Shown: in pieces, positions 5,479 to 5,889 of the stretch | Layout: every line of letters starts with the position of its first letter | Position numbering within the stretch: the first letter of the stretch is position 1 | DNA from: JABFRJ01 sp033812735 | Lineage (GTDB): Bacteria > Pseudomonadota > Alphaproteobacteria > Rhizobiales > Hyphomicrobiaceae | Length of the DNA stretch: 5,889 bases | Reading direction: 5' to 3' | NCBI GenBank assembly: GCA_033812735.1 | Contig: JAPXTA010000207.1 | Span: forward strand, 1-5,889 | The notes under the pieces: model-generated | Seen by the model: the letters and a program-made list of their open reading frames with translations, nothing else | Database searches by the model: none | What the model was told of the DNA's origin: nothing | Position numbers and translations under genes: made by a program

Positions 5479-5889
5479 ACGACCGCTTCTATCCTCGACG
5501 CTTCATGGCCCTGCTCGTCAAGGAGTCGCTACAGATTATCCGCGACCCCTCCACGATGCTGATCGCCTTTGTGCTGCCGCTGCTCCTGCTTTTCCTGTTT
5601 GGATACGGCGTGTCTCTCGACACGGCGAGGACGCGGATCGGCTTGGCGGTTCAAGATTCCAGCGAAGCGGCCGCCAGCCTAGCGGGGGCCTACCGATCAT
5701 CCCGGTGGTTTGAGGTTCAATCCCGGCGCGACGTGACTTCGCTCAAGGATGAACTGGTCGCTGGGCATATCCGGGGCATCGTGGTCATTCCGAGTGATTT
5801 CGGCCAGAGGGTCGCAGCCGGGATCGACGCACCGATCCAGGTGATTACCGATGGCTCGCTGCCGAACACGGCATCCTTTGTCGCCGCCT
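5475..5889 (+). CDS. ybhS: YbhS-type ABC-2 transporter permease, N-terminal part (3' end outside window)
   Basis: The frame is open from ATG 5475 to the right edge, giving 138 residues of an inner-membrane permease that normally has about 375. A short cytoplasmic N-terminus with VKESLQIIRDPSTM (15-28) leads into the first membrane helix (about 29-46), with FVLPLLLLFLFGYGVSLD (32-49) typical of the family. The large periplasmic loop that follows includes GHIRGIVVIPSDF (97-109) and APIQVITDGSLPNTASFV (119-136), matching the E. coli YbhS loop closely from memory. It is the membrane partner of the ATPase encoded just upstream and overlaps it by 4 bases. In E. coli a second permease gene, ybhR, follows; here that position is beyond the window. 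No defect is visible in the part present. Confidence 0.95.
   Translation, partial: MNDRFYPRRFMALLVKESLQIIRDPSTMLIAFVLPLLLLFLFGYGVSLDTARTRIGLAVQDSSEAAASLAGAYRSSRWFEVQSRRDVTSLKDELVAGHIRGIVVIPSDFGQRVAAGIDAPIQVITDGSLPNTASFVAA

Noticed and set aside
1..5889. CRISPR arrays, tRNA or rRNA genes, insertion sequences
   Set aside because: No regularly spaced repeats, tRNA-like folds, rRNA sequence or transposase-like proteins were seen on either strand.

Overview
The window is GC-rich (except two short AT-rich palindromes), all recognisable genes lie on the + strand, and the codon use and family types suggest an Alphaproteobacterium, perhaps a sphingomonad or rhizobial relative. That placement is inference; no rRNA or other taxonomic marker is present. 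The left edge is the C-terminal end of a conjugative relaxase of the DUF3363 type, so the region probably sits on, or at the edge of, an integrative conjugative element or plasmid.

Layout: (1) 1-605, 3' end of the relaxase gene. (2) 606-758, a 153-bp gap holding a 24-bp palindrome overlapping a promoter. (3) 759-1889, a lipoprotein of the alpha/beta-hydrolase family (DUF900/COG4782-like) with a clear lipobox and a GHSLG nucleophile elbow. (4) 1890-2049, a 160-bp gap with an almost identical palindrome and promoter. (5) 2050-2739, a TetR-family regulator of the CecR (YbiH) type. (6) 2739-3746, a YbhG-type HlyD membrane-fusion protein. (7) 3748-5478, a YbhF-type ABC protein with two nucleotide-binding domains. 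(8) 5475 to the window end, the start of a YbhS-type ABC-2 permease. Genes 5 to 8 are joined by overlaps or a 1-nt gap, in the same gene order as the Escherichia coli ybiH(cecR)-ybhG-ybhF-ybhS(-ybhR) operon; a second permease (ybhR) would be expected just past the right edge.

How it may work together: the CecR-like repressor probably binds the palindrome in front of its own operon and the matching one in front of the hydrolase gene. At both places the right arm of the palindrome covers the likely -35 hexamer, with 17 bp to a -10-like hexamer. This predicts one regulon of two transcription units: a membrane-anchored hydrolase, probably on the outer membrane, plus a four-part envelope-spanning exporter, switched on together by a ligand of the repressor. 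The substrate is unknown. The pump ATPase also shows a clear asymmetry: one of its two predicted ATP sites keeps all standard motifs while the other has lost both its H-loop histidine and its partner signature motif.
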